Assembly: GCA_009773635.1 (NCBI GenBank)
Contig: WSYC01000003.1
Span: 62,001-126,000, forward strand
Direction: 5' to 3'
Length of the DNA: 64,000 bases
Origin: Beijerinckiaceae bacterium
GTDB taxonomy: Bacteria; Pseudomonadota; Alphaproteobacteria; Rhizobiales; Beijerinckiaceae
In this document: in pieces, positions 16,193-25,800 of the stretch
Position numbering within the stretch: the stretch's first letter is position 1
Layout: each line of letters begins with the position of its first letter
The notes under the pieces: model-generated
Seen by the model: only the letters and a program-made list of their open reading frames with translations
Databases searched by the model: none
What the model was told of the DNA's origin: nothing
Position numbers and translations under genes: made by a program

Positions 16193-17746
16193 TCAGCTCG
16201 CCTTGGCACGCGGCGCCGCGGCGACCTTTTCGCGACGTCGGATGGAGGAGGAGGCGATCCCCATGCCTTCCCGGTATTTCGCGACCGTGCGGCGCGCGAT
16301 ATCGATCCCGATATCCCTGAGCTTGTCGACGATGGCATCGTCCGACAGGACCTTGCTTGGCTCTTCCGCATCGATCAGCTGCTTGATGCGGAAGCGGACC
16401 GCCTCGGAGGACACGGAAACCCCGCCGTCGGAGGCGGAAATCGCAGTCGTGAAGAAATACTTCATCTCGAACAGCCCGCGCGGCGTCGCCATGAACTTGT
16501 TCGCCGTGACGCGGCTGATGGTCGATTCGTGCAAGGAGACCGCATCCGCAATCATCTTGAGGTTCAGGGGCCGCAGATGCGCGACGCCATAGGTGAAGAA
16601 CCCATCCTGCTGGCGGACGATCTCGCTCGCAACCTTCAGGATGGTGCGCGCCCGCTGTTCAAGACTGCGCACGATCCAGTTGGCATTGGTCCAGGCCTCA
16701 TCGACGAAGGAACGGACTTCCTTGAGCTGCTTGTCACCCTGGCCCTTGCCGGAAATGCGGGCATAGAACGCCTTGTTGGCGACAACCCGCGGCAGGGCAT
16801 CCGAGTTGAGATCGACCTGCCAGCCGCCATCGGGCGTCGCGCGTACGAAGACATCCGGTGTCACCGGTTCGGACGGGGTCGAGCCGAAGATCAACCCGGG
16901 TTTGGGATCAAGCCGGCGGATTTCGGCGATCATATCCGCGAGATCTTCCTCGTCGACGCCGCAGACCTTGCGCAGCTGGCCGAATTCGCGCTTGGCGAGA
17001 AGATCAAGATGATCAACCAGCGCCGCCATCGCGGGGTCAAGCCGGTCCTTCTCGATGAGTTGCAGGCGCAGGCATTCTGCCAGCGTCCGGGCGCCGACAC
17101 CGACGGGATCGAAGCCGTGCACGAGCTCCAGCGCGATCTCGCAGCGCTTGAGCGGCACGCCGAGGCGCTCCGCCATCGCCTCCAGCTGCTCGAGCAGATA
17201 GCCGGTCTGATCGATCTGATCGAGGATCTGCGAGGCGATCATCCGTGTGAGATCGTCGGTGTCGGTGCAGCCGAGCTGGTTGTCGAGGTGTTCGTGCAGC
17301 GTCGTCGCCGCCGCGCAGAACGCCTCGAGATTGGGATCATCCTCGTTGAGCGAGGTGCCCTTGCCGGAGCCGCCGGAAAGATTCCAGAACGGCGAATCAG
17401 CCTGCGGCAGCGCCTGATCCGGCACGGCCTCATCCGGGAAAGCGTTTTCGAAATCGGTGCCGGTCTCGCGTTCGAGGGTCGCGCGATCGGTCGGCATATC
17501 CTCGCTCGCCCAGTCGCCGGGCTCGGGGGTCGTCGCCGTATCGACGATCGGGCGGTCATCAGCCACAATCGGGGCGTCGTCGACGCGCGAATCACGTTCC
17601 AGCAACGGGTTTTTTTCGAGCTCGGCCTCGACGTAGTTCTGAAGTTCGACCGATGAGAACTGCAAGAGCTTGATCGCCTGCAGGAGCTGCGGCGTCATGA
17701 CCAGAGACTGGCTCTGGCGCATCATCAGTTTGGGACCGATCGACAT
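16193..17746 (-). CDS. rpoN: RNA polymerase sigma-54 factor
   Basis: Sigma-54, which directs RNA polymerase to -24/-12 promoters that need enhancer-binding activators. It has 517 residues. Region I is visible as the Gln/Leu-rich SQSLVMTPQLLQAIKLLQFS; an acidic region II follows; the core-binding and helix-turn-helix regions precede the RpoN box ARRTVAKYREGMGI near residue 495, which contacts the -24 element. It lies between lptB and hpf. The 190-base upstream gap contains a sigma-54-like site on the opposite strand (17846-17861). Confidence 0.97.
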   Translation of the reverse strand: MSIGPKLMMRQSQSLVMTPQLLQAIKLLQFSSVELQNYVEAELEKNPLLERDSRVDDAPIVADDRPIVDTATTPEPGDWASEDMPTDRATLERETGTDFENAFPDEAVPDQALPQADSPFWNLSGGSGKGTSLNEDDPNLEAFCAAATTLHEHLDNQLGCTDTDDLTRMIASQILDQIDQTGYLLEQLEAMAERLGVPLKRCEIALELVHGFDPVGVGARTLAECLRLQLIEKDRLDPAMAALVDHLDLLAKREFGQLRKVCGVDEEDLADMIAEIRRLDPKPGLIFGSTPSEPVTPDVFVRATPDGGWQVDLNSDALPRVVANKAFYARISGKGQGDKQLKEVRSFVDEAWTNANWIVRSLEQRARTILKVASEIVRQQDGFFTYGVAHLRPLNLKMIADAVSLHESTISRVTANKFMATPRGLFEMKYFFTTAISASDGGVSVSSEAVRFRIKQLIDAEEPSKVLSDDAIVDKLRDIGIDIARRTVAKYREGMGIASSSIRRREKVAAAPRAKAS

Positions 17747-17845
17747 TTCGCCCGGTGTTGCCTTTTCTAAATCCGCTCGATACCCGCCTTGCCGGCGCCG
17801 CCTTCACGGACGATTCGGCAGACGGTCTGCCGGCCCCTCCTGGTT

Positions 17846-17861
17846 CGGCACGGATATTGCA
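17846..17861 (+). promoter_or_regulatory. Sigma-54-like -24/-12 element upstream of rpoN
   Basis: CGGCAC, 5 bases, TTGCA: the GG and GC doublets are separated by exactly 10 bases, with one mismatch (C for T) to TGGCAC-N5-TTGCA. It points away from rpoN, towards sequence antisense to lptB, where there is no gene. It may mediate RpoN autoregulation or drive an antisense RNA; this is inferred. Confidence 0.35.
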
Positions 17862-17936
17862 GCACTTTGCTTTCCCAATCGTGAAGCGCAAGCTGAAAAT
17901 TCGCACCAACACCGGATTGGCGCGAATTGTGATGCT

Positions 17937-18863
17937 TCAGAGACGGAAGTCCTCGCCGAGGTAGAGGCGGCGCACATCGGGCGAAGCGATGATCTCATCC
18001 GGCGTGCCCTCCATCAGAACCTGCCCGGAATGGATGATATAGGCCCGGTCGATCAGGCTCAGCGTTTCGCGGACATTGTGATCGGTAATGAGCACACCGA
18101 TGCCGCGCGCCTTCAGATGCAGGACGAGATCCTGGATGTCGCCGACCGCGATCGGATCGATGCCGGCGAAGGGTTCATCGAGCAGCATGAATTTCGGCCG
18201 CCCGGCCAGCGCGCGGGCGATCTCGCAGCGCCGCCGCTCACCGCCCGAGAGCGCGATGGAGGGTGATTTCCTCAATCGCGTGATCGAAAATTCCTCGAGC
18301 AGGGAATCAAGCTCGTAATCCCGCTTCTTGCGATCGGGCTCGACGACTTCCAGCACGGCGCGGATATTGTCCTCGACCGACAGCCCGCGGAAAATCGAGG
18401 CTTCCTGCGGCAGATAGCCGATCCCGAGCCGCGCACGCCGATACATCGGCAGGCCGGTGACATCGAACCCGTCGAGATGGATCTGCCCCTGATCCGCCGG
18501 CACAAGGCCGGTGATCATGTAGAAGACGGTCGTCTTGCCCGCACCGTTCGGCCCGAGAAGCCCCACCGCCTCGCCGCGCCGCACATGCAGGCTGACATCC
18601 TTGACGACCTGCCGCTTGCCATAGGTCTTGCCGAGCGAATAGGCGGCGAGAACATGCTCTCCGGTCGCTGGATTGGCATCCCCTGTCGCCGGACGCGGGA
18701 TCGTGATGGCCACAGTGGGGCGACGCGGCGCGGACGGGGAGAAATCGCGCGGATCAGACGCGCCGATGCCAGACGTCGGGCCTCGTCCGCCATCCTGAGC
18801 GCGTTTCGGTTTGCGCAGCCGATCCAGCCATTTGCCCAGCACCCGTTTACGCTCCAGCCCCAC
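17937..18863 (-). CDS. lptB: LPS transport ATP-binding protein
   Basis: Cytoplasmic ATPase of the LptB2FGC complex that extracts lipopolysaccharide from the inner membrane. It has 308 residues: a non-conserved basic and proline-rich extension of about 70 residues, then a standard ABC domain with Walker A GPNGAGKT (104-111), signature LSGGERRR, Walker [14 protein letters not shown] and H-loop ITDHNVRE. The extension is long for the family and the GTG start at 18863 has no clear Shine-Dalgarno site, so the true start may lie further in. lptA and lptC are upstream, rpoN downstream. Confidence 0.94.
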   Translation of the reverse strand: MGLERKRVLGKWLDRLRKPKRAQDGGRGPTSGIGASDPRDFSPSAPRRPTVAITIPRPATGDANPATGEHVLAAYSLGKTYGKRQVVKDVSLHVRRGEAVGLLGPNGAGKTTVFYMITGLVPADQGQIHLDGFDVTGLPMYRRARLGIGYLPQEASIFRGLSVEDNIRAVLEVVEPDRKKRDYELDSLLEEFSITRLRKSPSIALSGGERRRCEIARALAGRPKFMLLDEPFAGIDPIAVGDIQDLVLHLKARGIGVLITDHNVRETLSLIDRAYIIHSGQVLMEGTPDEIIASPDVRRLYLGEDFRL

Positions 18864-18970
18864 GAATCAACACCCGGTTGACGCCCCCGCCTCCGGCCCT
18901 GCCGGAAGTCCGGTCGCTTTAGCGCAGATTTATGGTTGCGTCACGCGCGGCGCAGGTCGACGGATGTGAC

Positions 18971-19618
18971 CTAGTTCTTCTTGCCGCCGCACTCGCCCGG
19001 ATTTTTCTTCTTGTCTTCGCTGCCGGGCGTGAAAATACCCTGCACGCGCCCTTTCGCGCCGGCATCAACGGTCGCCTTGCCGGTCTTGACATCATAGACC
19101 GCGCGCTCGCCACGCTGCACGTTGTCGCAATCGGCGATGATGACATTGCCGGTGAAGGTCACGGTCTCGACGGGTGCATCATAGGTCATGAAGGTCGAGG
19201 TTGCCGACATCGTGCCGGACACGACGCTGACGGGGCCATTGCAATCGATCTTGCGGATCGAATTCTGGCCACTGGAGGGCGCTGCCGTCGGGGTAGGGGC
19301 CGCCGCCGCAGGCGGCGCACCCTTGGTGGAACTGGCGCTCGTGTAGTGGATCGTCATGGCCGTGCACCGCAGCGTGCTCTGACCCTGAACGGCCACGACA
19401 TCGCCGGAGTAGATCGCGCGGTTTTCCTTATCGAAGACCTCGAGCTTGTTGGCGTCGATCTTGATCGGCTCCTTCGAATTACCGCCGAACCCCGCGAACG
19501 GCGTGCCTTTGCCTGCCTTGGGCGCGGCACCCTGCGCCAGAACCGGCGTTACCGCGAGCAGCGCGAGCAGGGCACCCAGCACCGGGGCGCGATTTCGGAA
19601 GGCTGACATCCTGCGCAT
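18971..19618 (-). CDS. lptA: LPS transport periplasmic protein (OstA-like)
   Basis: Periplasmic bridge protein that carries lipopolysaccharide between LptC and LptD. It has 215 residues with a signal peptide (APVLGALLALLAVTPVLAQ) and an OstA-type beta-jellyroll domain (PIKIDANKLEVFDKENRAIY, TFTGNVIIADCDNVQRGE). A Pro/Ala-rich insert lies mid-protein, and the Lys-rich tail has one cysteine. The ATG at 19618 has AGGA 7 bases upstream. It starts 19 bases after the lptC stop. Confidence 0.9.
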   Translation of the reverse strand: MRRMSAFRNRAPVLGALLALLAVTPVLAQGAAPKAGKGTPFAGFGGNSKEPIKIDANKLEVFDKENRAIYSGDVVAVQGQSTLRCTAMTIHYTSASSTKGAPPAAAAPTPTAAPSSGQNSIRKIDCNGPVSVVSGTMSATSTFMTYDAPVETVTFTGNVIIADCDNVQRGERAVYDVKTGKATVDAGAKGRVQGIFTPGSEDKKKNPGECGGKKN

Positions 19619-19637
19619 GATCGTCCTGTTCCTGTCG

Positions 19638-20393
19638 TTACTCGGCGGGTGCATCGGGCGCAGGCTCGTTGGCGGCGGTGGAATCCTTGCCTTTGCCGCC
19701 CTTCGTATCCGCATTGACGAAATGGCTGCGCACGCGCCCCTCGAACACCAGCTTGTGGCCATTGTCGAGCACCTGCATGCTCTCGGCGGCGACCTCGCCT
19801 TGCGGCATTTTCACCTCGACCGGCTTGTCGGTTACGATCACGCCGGTCTTGAACTCGATCTGGGCATCCTTGAGCCGGGCGTCAAGTCCCGATTCGGTGG
19901 TGACATTCAGTCCACCGTCGACCTCGAGCCGCTCAATCTTGCTGTCGTAGACACCGCGCGCTCCGGAGAGGTTCGCCCAGCCGTCGTTGCCGGTCTGCAT
20001 CCGCGCGGTGAGAGTGTCGAGCTCCACCATGTTGGGCGTCTTCAGGTCCTGCGTCGCTGTGGTCGCCGTCAGTTCATAGGAGCGCCCGTCGCGCTTGAAG
20101 CCCGAGAGCTTGGGTTTCTCCATCACGATCTTGCGACCCTGGATCGAGACGCCTTCGGTGCTCGCGTCGATGCCCCCGACAAAACCAAGGAAACTGCGCA
20201 GCACCAGAAACGCCATGGCAAGCGCCATGCCGACCGGAATGGCGCGCCGGAGCCAGCGCACCCGTTGCGAGTGCCTCGCTGCCGCCAGAAACGCCGGCTC
20301 CTGTTGCAGATGCAACGGCAGCGCAAGCACGTGGGACGGGCGGAGCCTGCCGCCGCTCTCCATGCTCACCAGTTGCGCGTTCGCGTCCGACAT
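19638..20393 (-). CDS. lptC: LPS export system protein LptC
   Basis: Bitopic inner-membrane protein of 251 residues that links the LptBFG transporter to LptA. A single transmembrane helix (IPVGMALAMAFLVLRSFLGF, about residues 52-71) follows a basic cytoplasmic segment. The periplasmic part has LptC/OstA-type repeats (ELTATTATQDLKTPNMVEL, GVIVTDKPVEVKMPQG). The C-terminal tail is Lys/Asp/Pro-rich. The ATG at 20393 has AGGAAAG just upstream. It is first of lptC-lptA-lptB. Confidence 0.9.
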   Translation of the reverse strand: MSDANAQLVSMESGGRLRPSHVLALPLHLQQEPAFLAAARHSQRVRWLRRAIPVGMALAMAFLVLRSFLGFVGGIDASTEGVSIQGRKIVMEKPKLSGFKRDGRSYELTATTATQDLKTPNMVELDTLTARMQTGNDGWANLSGARGVYDSKIERLEVDGGLNVTTESGLDARLKDAQIEFKTGVIVTDKPVEVKMPQGEVAAESMQVLDNGHKLVFEGRVRSHFVNADTKGGKGKDSTAANEPAPDAPAE

Positions 20394-20543
20394 CGCTTTC
20401 CTGTCATCACCGAGGAGCACCCCAAGCGCGGGGTGAGCATGGCGAAGTTATGGCGAACACCCGCCAAAGGTGCAGATCTCGTCAACATAAGCCATAAAGA
20501 CACGTATCACAGGCAGGTTAAGGGCCCTTTCGCCCCCCGCCGT

Positions 20544-21158
20544 TCACGCATGCGCGAAAATATCGGTCTCCGGCCAGCCGACAAGATCAAGCTCGGCGCG
20601 CGCTGGCAGGAAACGGAAGCAGGCCTCCGCGAGGGCTGTGCGATTCTCGCGCGCCAGCATCACGTCGAGCCGCGCCTTCAGCGCGTGCAGGTGGAGAACA
20701 TCCGAGGCGGCATAGGCAAGCTGGGCTTCCGAGAGCGTTTCGGCTGCCCAGTCGGAGGACTGCTGCTGCTTCGAGAGGTCAACGCCGAGCAATTCGCGCG
20801 TGATATCCTTCAACCCGTGCCGATCAGTGTAGGTGCGGGTCAGCTTCGAGGCGATCTTGGTGCAGTAGACCGGGCTCGGCATCACACCGAAGGCATGGAA
20901 GAGCACGGCAAGATCGAAGCGGCCGAAGTGGAACAGCTTCAGGATCGTGGGGTCTGCCAGCATCGCGGCAAGGTTTGGCGCGGTGCGCTGGCCGGGCGCG
21001 ATCTGGATGACATCCGCATCGCCATCCCCCGTTGAAAGCTGGACAACACACAGCCGGTCCCGGTGCGGAATGAGCCCGAGGGTTTCGGTGTCGATGGCCA
21101 CAATCGAGCCGGCAGGAATGGGGTGCGAGAGATCCCCGCGATGAAGGCGAATTGTCAT
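20544..21158 (-). CDS. rnd: Ribonuclease D-like 3'-5' exoribonuclease
   Basis: Short RNase D-type protein of 204 residues holding only the DEDD exonuclease domain: AIDTETLGL (Asp-Glu), HFGRFDLAVL (Asp) and the YAASDVLHL motif with Tyr and Asp. The HRDC domains of longer RNase D proteins are absent, as is usual for the alphaproteobacterial form found next to lptC. It probably trims stable RNA precursors. The ATG at 21158 has CGGAACG upstream; an in-frame extension reaches further but looks non-coding. Confidence 0.9.
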   Translation of the reverse strand: MTIRLHRGDLSHPIPAGSIVAIDTETLGLIPHRDRLCVVQLSTGDGDADVIQIAPGQRTAPNLAAMLADPTILKLFHFGRFDLAVLFHAFGVMPSPVYCTKIASKLTRTYTDRHGLKDITRELLGVDLSKQQQSSDWAAETLSEAQLAYAASDVLHLHALKARLDVMLARENRTALAEACFRFLPARAELDLVGWPETDIFAHA

Positions 21159-21447
21159 GACCAGCGTTCCGGTGAAAAATGGATGCGTTTCGATGCCGCA
21201 TAACGGCAAATGTGCATAGAGCATGATGTGAAAAAGTGAAAACCGGTTTATCGCAAAACGCATGCGACAAGAATAAGATAAGAGCAAATCTGGCCCGGCA
21301 GCCAATTCTGCCGGATTGGCTGCTGCCAGGGTCCTGGCCAAAGTTGATTTGCAATTTCGCAATGGAAAAATCCTGATGCCCCTCCATATATGCACCAACG
21401 CACATTGAAAGACGCCCGGCGTCGACGCATCCGAACAGGAGACAGCC

Positions 21448-22395
21448 ATGCAGCTTCACGGCATCCACCACCTCACCGCCGTCACCGCCGATGCGCGCGC
21501 CAACCACCGCTTCTATACCGAGGTGCTCGGCCTGCGGTTGGTGAAGAAAACCGTCAATCAGGACGATACCACCGCCTATCACCTCTTCTACGCCGATGGT
21601 GAGGCCACGCCCGGCACCGATCTCACCTTTTTCGAATGGCCAGTGCCGCCGGAAACGCGTGGCACGCATGCGATCACCCGAACCGGCCTGCGCATCGCCG
21701 GGCGGGCGAGCTTCGAATACTGGCGGCAGCGCTTCGAGGCGCTCGGTGTTCGCCATGGGGAGGCGGCAGAAATCGATGACCGGCTGACGCTCCCCTTCGA
21801 GGATCACGAAGGCCAGCGGTTTGCGCTGATCGACGATGGCGGGCTCGGCGAGGCCTTTGGCTGGTCGAAGAGCCCGGTGCCACCGGAGCACCAGATCCGC
21901 GGCCTCGGCCCGATCGAGATGAGCGTGCCCGACCTTGGGCGGACGGACCGCTTCGTGACGCAGCTCTACGGCATGCGCGCTGAGCGGACCTATAGCCGCC
22001 CGGATGGCATCGCCGTTCATGTCTATGCGATGGGCGAGGGCGGGCCGGCGGCGGAACTGCATGTGGCGGTCGAGCCGGGCCTGCCGATGACGCGGCAGGG
22101 CGCAGGCGGGGTGCATCATGTCGCGTTCCGTGCGAAGGACGATGCCGAATACGCCTGGTGGGTCGAGCGCTACGCCGCGATGGGATTGCGTTCTTCCGGG
22201 CCGGTGGACCGGTTCTATTTCAAGAGCCTCTACGTCCGCGAGCCCAACGGCATCCTGTTCGAAATCGCGACGGACGGGCCGGGTTTTGCGACCGACGAGA
22301 CGAAGGAAACGATGGGGCAGAGCCTGTCGCTGCCGCCGTTTCTCGAACATCGCCGCGTCGAGATCGAGGCCGGACTGGAACCGATCACGGCGTGA
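21448..22395 (+). CDS. Ring-cleaving dioxygenase, VOC superfamily
   Basis: Protein of 315 residues made of two vicinal-oxygen-chelate domains. It belongs to the MhqO/YkcA-type ring-cleaving dioxygenases, which open hydroquinone-like rings. Metal-ligand candidates are the histidine in [11 protein letters not shown], the histidine in GVHHVAFRA and the glutamate in [18 protein letters not shown] lies 9 bases before the ATG. Its end overlaps the end of pcaB by 11 bases in convergent orientation. Placement beside protocatechuate genes suggests aromatic catabolism, but the substrate is not shown. Confidence 0.85.
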   Translation: MQLHGIHHLTAVTADARANHRFYTEVLGLRLVKKTVNQDDTTAYHLFYADGEATPGTDLTFFEWPVPPETRGTHAITRTGLRIAGRASFEYWRQRFEALGVRHGEAAEIDDRLTLPFEDHEGQRFALIDDGGLGEAFGWSKSPVPPEHQIRGLGPIEMSVPDLGRTDRFVTQLYGMRAERTYSRPDGIAVHVYAMGEGGPAAELHVAVEPGLPMTRQGAGGVHHVAFRAKDDAEYAWWVERYAAMGLRSSGPVDRFYFKSLYVREPNGILFEIATDGPGFATDETKETMGQSLSLPPFLEHRRVEIEAGLEPITA

Positions 22396-23728
22396 TCGGG
22401 CCAATGATCTCCTCGGCTGCCGCGACGATGCGGTCGATGAGGCTCTGCGCCGAGGTCAGGTAAGCCAGCGGCTCCTTCAGCGCAGCCCAGTCAACCGGTG
22501 CCGCCGTGAGCGCCGCCAGCGCATCAAAAAGGTGCTGATCGCCAACCGCAGTCATGGCCACGGCCTGCTTGACGATCCCCGACGCGTCGGCGCGCGGCAT
22601 ATGCCCGGCAAGTGCGAAGCTCGCCGCCTCGGCCAGCACGTGGCCCCGCGTCGCCGCGAGGTTCGCACGCATGCGGGCAGCATCCGGTCGCAGCGCGTCG
22701 AGCGCCTCGCGCGCGCGGGCCAGCGCCGCGCCCGTTGCGCCGATCAGAGGCGGCAGTGCCAACCATTCCAGCGTCCAGGCCGCGCCATCGCGCTCGTTGA
22801 CATGGATCGCGGCCTGATGCAGCGCGCCGACCTGCCCGGCGGCAAAACGCGCGAGACTGACCAGAACTTCCGCAATCACCGGGTTCTGCTTCTGCGGCAG
22901 CGTGGACGAGCCGCCCGCACCGGCAAATCCGATTTCACCGACTTCCGTTTGCGCCAGCAGCGTGAAATCCGCACCGAGCCGCCCGAGGCTGGTCGCGATC
23001 ATGGCCATGAGGGAACCGAATTCCTCGATCCGGTCGCGCGCGGCATGCCAGGGCTCGGCGCGGGCGAGGCCAAGCTCGTCGGCCAGCGCATCCATCACCG
23101 CAATGCCGACGCTGCCGAGCGCGGCAAGCGTGCCGGCCGCGCCGCCGAACTGCACCGCCAGCACGCGCGGACGGATGTCGTCGATCCGCTGCCGGTGCCG
23201 GAGCAGCGGCTGGAGCCAGTTGGCGCATTTGAGGCCGAAGAGCGTCGGCGCAGCCTGCTGCGATCGCGTCCGCGCAAGACAGAGCGTGGCGCGATGCGTC
23301 CGCGCCAGCCGGGCCAATGTGCGGATCAGGTCGTCGAGCCTGATGGCGAAGAGATCGAGCACCGCCTGCAACCGGAGCACAAGCGCGATCTCCGCGATAT
23401 CCTGCGAGGTCGCGCCCCAGTGGAGCCATTGCGCGGCCTCGGAGGGGATCTGCTGCTTCAGTTCGGCGACGAGCGCCGGGGCGGCAACGCCATCGCGCCG
23501 CATACCCTCGCCGAGCGCACCGGGATCGATAAAGGCCGCATCGAGCGCGGCAACCAGCGCATCCGCCGCCGCCTGCGGGATGATGCCGAGCCGCCCTTCC
23601 ACGCTTGCCAGCGCCTTCTCGGCGCGGATCATGGCAGAAATCTCGGCAGCGTCACTCAGGAGATGCGCGGTCTCCGCATCGGACAGAAGGCTGCCGTAGA
23701 GCGCGGAATCAAAGGAAAGAGCGGCCAT
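22385..23728 (-). CDS. pcaB: 3-carboxy-cis,cis-muconate cycloisomerase
   Basis: Converts 3-carboxymuconate, the ring-cleavage product of protocatechuate, to 4-carboxymuconolactone. It has 447 residues and belongs to the fumarase/argininosuccinate lyase superfamily, whose signature appears as [11 protein letters not shown]. Other family features are the HWGATSQDI segment and [11 protein letters not shown]. The ATG at 23728 has GGGGA 7 bases upstream; ATGs at 23740 and 23746 lack one. It is last in pcaC-pcaH-pcaG-pcaB, 91 bases after pcaG. Confidence 0.94.
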   Translation of the reverse strand: MAALSFDSALYGSLLSDAETAHLLSDAAEISAMIRAEKALASVEGRLGIIPQAAADALVAALDAAFIDPGALGEGMRRDGVAAPALVAELKQQIPSEAAQWLHWGATSQDIAEIALVLRLQAVLDLFAIRLDDLIRTLARLARTHRATLCLARTRSQQAAPTLFGLKCANWLQPLLRHRQRIDDIRPRVLAVQFGGAAGTLAALGSVGIAVMDALADELGLARAEPWHAARDRIEEFGSLMAMIATSLGRLGADFTLLAQTEVGEIGFAGAGGSSTLPQKQNPVIAEVLVSLARFAAGQVGALHQAAIHVNERDGAAWTLEWLALPPLIGATGAALARAREALDALRPDAARMRANLAATRGHVLAEAASFALAGHMPRADASGIVKQAVAMTAVGDQHLFDALAALTAAPVDWAALKEPLAYLTSAQSLIDRIVAAAEEIIGPITP

Positions 23729-23819
23729 CGGCGTCCCCATAGACATGAACGAGGGGCAGCATAGCCGCCCCTCCCGTATTTCGCGCAACTTCTTTGCGGC
23801 AGGGCTTGCCGCCGGCGGC

Positions 23820-24401
23820 TCACATATCGAAGAAGACCGTCTCCTGATCACCCTGGAGGCGGATCACGAAACGGTAATGCCCGTCCTTTTTCTTCTCGGC
23901 GATCAGGGTTTTCCGGCGTTGAACCTGCTCGATGCGATTCAGCGCCGGGTCCACCTGATGCGCGGCCTCGTCCTCGGGGAAATACATCCGGGTGTGCAGG
24001 TGGATGTTGATGCCGCGCGCGAAAATCAGCAGCGTGAGGTGCGGCGCCTGCATCTTGCCGCCGCGCCATGCGAGCGCACCGGGTCGGACAGTATCGAAAC
24101 GTAACTCGCCGGTCTCGAACATGGCCGCCGCGCGCCCCCAGAGCGTATGCTCGCCGACCTGGCCCTTGCTGTCGGCCTGATAGAGCTCGATCATCGCGTC
24201 CTTCACCGGCGCGCCGGAGCCGTCGAGCACGATGCCCTCGACGACGATCCGCTCGCCGGGCGCCTCGATGGCGTTGAGCGTCTCGTTCTGGCGGACAGGC
24301 AGGCCGGCATGCGCGGGCAAGGTCCCGATATGGACATAGGGGCCGGCCGTCTGCGACGGCGTTTCCTTGAGGTATTCAACGGGCATCGGCTTTTCTCCCA
24401 T
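23820..24401 (-). CDS. pcaG: Protocatechuate 3,4-dioxygenase, alpha subunit
   Basis: Alpha subunit of the non-heme Fe(III) intradiol dioxygenase that opens protocatechuate. It has 193 residues with the typical start LKETPSQTAGPYVHIG, the domain core GIVLDGSGAPVKDAMIELYQ and HLHTRMYFPED near the end. The alpha subunit lacks the iron ligands carried by the beta subunit. Its ATG overlaps the pcaH stop as TGATG, so the two subunits are translationally coupled. Confidence 0.96.
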   Translation of the reverse strand: MGEKPMPVEYLKETPSQTAGPYVHIGTLPAHAGLPVRQNETLNAIEAPGERIVVEGIVLDGSGAPVKDAMIELYQADSKGQVGEHTLWGRAAAMFETGELRFDTVRPGALAWRGGKMQAPHLTLLIFARGINIHLHTRMYFPEDEAAHQVDPALNRIEQVQRRKTLIAEKKKDGHYRFVIRLQGDQETVFFDM

Positions 24402-25162
24402 CACAGGCCCTCCCGCTTGTTTTCGAAGAAGGTCTGCTGGCGGCCGCGCAGCACGATATCGAACCGGTAGACGAGGCAATCGAACGGGCGCTGCTCACCC
24501 ATGTCGAGTTTGGCGATGAGCTGCTGGATGGCCCGTTCGTCCTGAATCGTATGGATGATCGGGCAGAGCGGGATCAGCGGATCACCCTCGAAGTAGAGCT
24601 GGCTGATCAGGCGCTGGGCAAAGGCATCGCCGAAGATCGAGAAATGGATATGCGCCGGCCGCCAGTCCGAGCCATGGTTCGGCCAGGGGTAGGCGCCGGG
24701 TTTGATGGTGCGGAAGAAGTAATACCCGGCGGCATCGGTCATGCAGCGGCCGCAGCCGCCGAAATTCGGGTCAAGCGGCGCAAGATACCCGTCCTTCTTG
24801 TGGCGATAGCGCCCGCCCGCATTCGCCTGCCACACCTCGATCAGCGTGTTGGGCACCGGCCGACCGCACTCATCGAGCACCCGGCCATGGACGATGATCC
24901 GCTCGCCGAGCGCGACGCCGGACGAGCCGGTCGCCGCCGCGTAGTTGGTGATGAGATCGTTGTCGAGCTCGTGCAGCATATCGGCCCGGAAGCACGGACC
25001 GGTCTTCTCGCCGGGGCCTTGTTCAAGCGAAAGCAGCGCGCATTTGGGCGATCGCAGCACCGAGGTCCTGTAGCCCGGCGTATAGGCGGGCGGGTGCCAC
25101 GAACGATCCCGCCGCATGAAATCGGGCAGGTGTGCATCAGCAGTGGAAGGGGATGCGGTCAT
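24401..25162 (-). CDS. pcaH: Protocatechuate 3,4-dioxygenase, beta subunit
   Basis: Catalytic subunit of 253 residues. All four iron ligands are visible with the spacing known for this enzyme: Tyr119 in GGRYRHK, Tyr158 in PGAYPWP, and His171 and His173 in WRPAHIHF. Upstream is the intradiol-family core [20 protein letters not shown]. It cleaves protocatechuate between the two hydroxylated carbons. It starts 53 bases after the pcaC stop and overlaps pcaG. Active-site residues are complete. Confidence 0.97.
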   Translation of the reverse strand: MTASPSTADAHLPDFMRRDRSWHPPAYTPGYRTSVLRSPKCALLSLEQGPGEKTGPCFRADMLHELDNDLITNYAAATGSSGVALGERIIVHGRVLDECGRPVPNTLIEVWQANAGGRYRHKKDGYLAPLDPNFGGCGRCMTDAAGYYFFRTIKPGAYPWPNHGSDWRPAHIHFSIFGDAFAQRLISQLYFEGDPLIPLCPIIHTIQDERAIQQLIAKLDMGEQRPFDCLVYRFDIVLRGRQQTFFENKREGL

Positions 25163-25214
25163 GATGTCCTCACGTTTCCTGCTTTTCGTTTGTCGTCACC
25201 CCGGTTGGATCGGA

Positions 25215-25598
25215 TCAGGCTTTTGCCGCCGCCATCTCGGCGTAGGTCTGCTTGGCGATCCCGAAGGCGGCGTTCGCCGCGGGAACCCCGGCATAGACCG
25301 CCACGTGCATCAGGGCCTCCCGGATATCCTCCATGCTCGCGCCGGTGTTCGCGGTCGCGCGGATGTGCATCGCGACCTCGTCATGATGCCCGAGCGCCGC
25401 CAGCAAGGCGATGGTGATCATCGAGCGCTCGCGGTGCGTGAGCTGATCGCCCGCCCAGACCGTGCCCCAGGCTCCCTCGACGATGAAGCTCTGGAAGGGT
25501 GCATCGAATGCGGTCTTGTTGGCCTCGGCGCGATCCACATGCGCATTGCCGAGCACGGCGCGGCGCGTCTTCATTCCAGAGCCATAGCGATCCGTCAC
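25215..25598 (-). CDS. pcaC: 4-carboxymuconolactone decarboxylase
   Basis: Removes CO2 from 4-carboxymuconolactone to give 3-oxoadipate enol-lactone. It has 127 residues, the usual length of the stand-alone enzyme, with family features GTVWAGDQLTHRERSMITIA, GHHDEVAMHIRATAN and REALMHVAVYAGVPAANAA. The GTG start at 25598 has a strong GAGGAGG upstream. It is first of the pca operon. It is not fused to the lactone hydrolase PcaD (no PcaL), and no pcaD gene is present nearby. Confidence 0.95.
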   Translation of the reverse strand: MTDRYGSGMKTRRAVLGNAHVDRAEANKTAFDAPFQSFIVEGAWGTVWAGDQLTHRERSMITIALLAALGHHDEVAMHIRATANTGASMEDIREALMHVAVYAGVPAANAAFGIAKQTYAEMAAAKA

Positions 25599-25676
25599 GG
25601 GTGCCTCCTCGCATCTTGAAGGGATCGTGCTATATCCGAATTGTCATGTAAAACGGTCTCTTCGGCTCTCGCACGT

Positions 25677-25693
25677 TGTTCGGGTTTCGAACA
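25677..25693. promoter_or_regulatory. Inverted repeat between pcaC and hiuH (candidate operator)
   Basis: TGTTCG and CGAACA form perfect 6-base arms around GGTTT, 79 bases upstream of the pcaC start and 107 upstream of hiuH. The GTTCG-N5-CGAAC layout resembles operators of IclR-type regulators of protocatechuate genes (PcaR/PobR). It does not match the PcaQ (LysR) motif. The regulator is not in the window. Confidence 0.4.
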
Positions 25694-25800
25694 TGATCTC
25701 CGGGGTTCCCGGTCATTCCCGCTGGATGGCAGAATCCCCTCGCCAAGCGCGGATGGCAGGTTATCCTCGCCACACTGGGGAATCAGGAGCCAGAAAATCA

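Noticed and set aside
20824-22404. 526-codon minus-strand frame across the rnd-dioxygenase intergenic region
   Set aside because: It is antisense to the VOC dioxygenase and in the wrong frame over rnd; both real genes have clear motifs.
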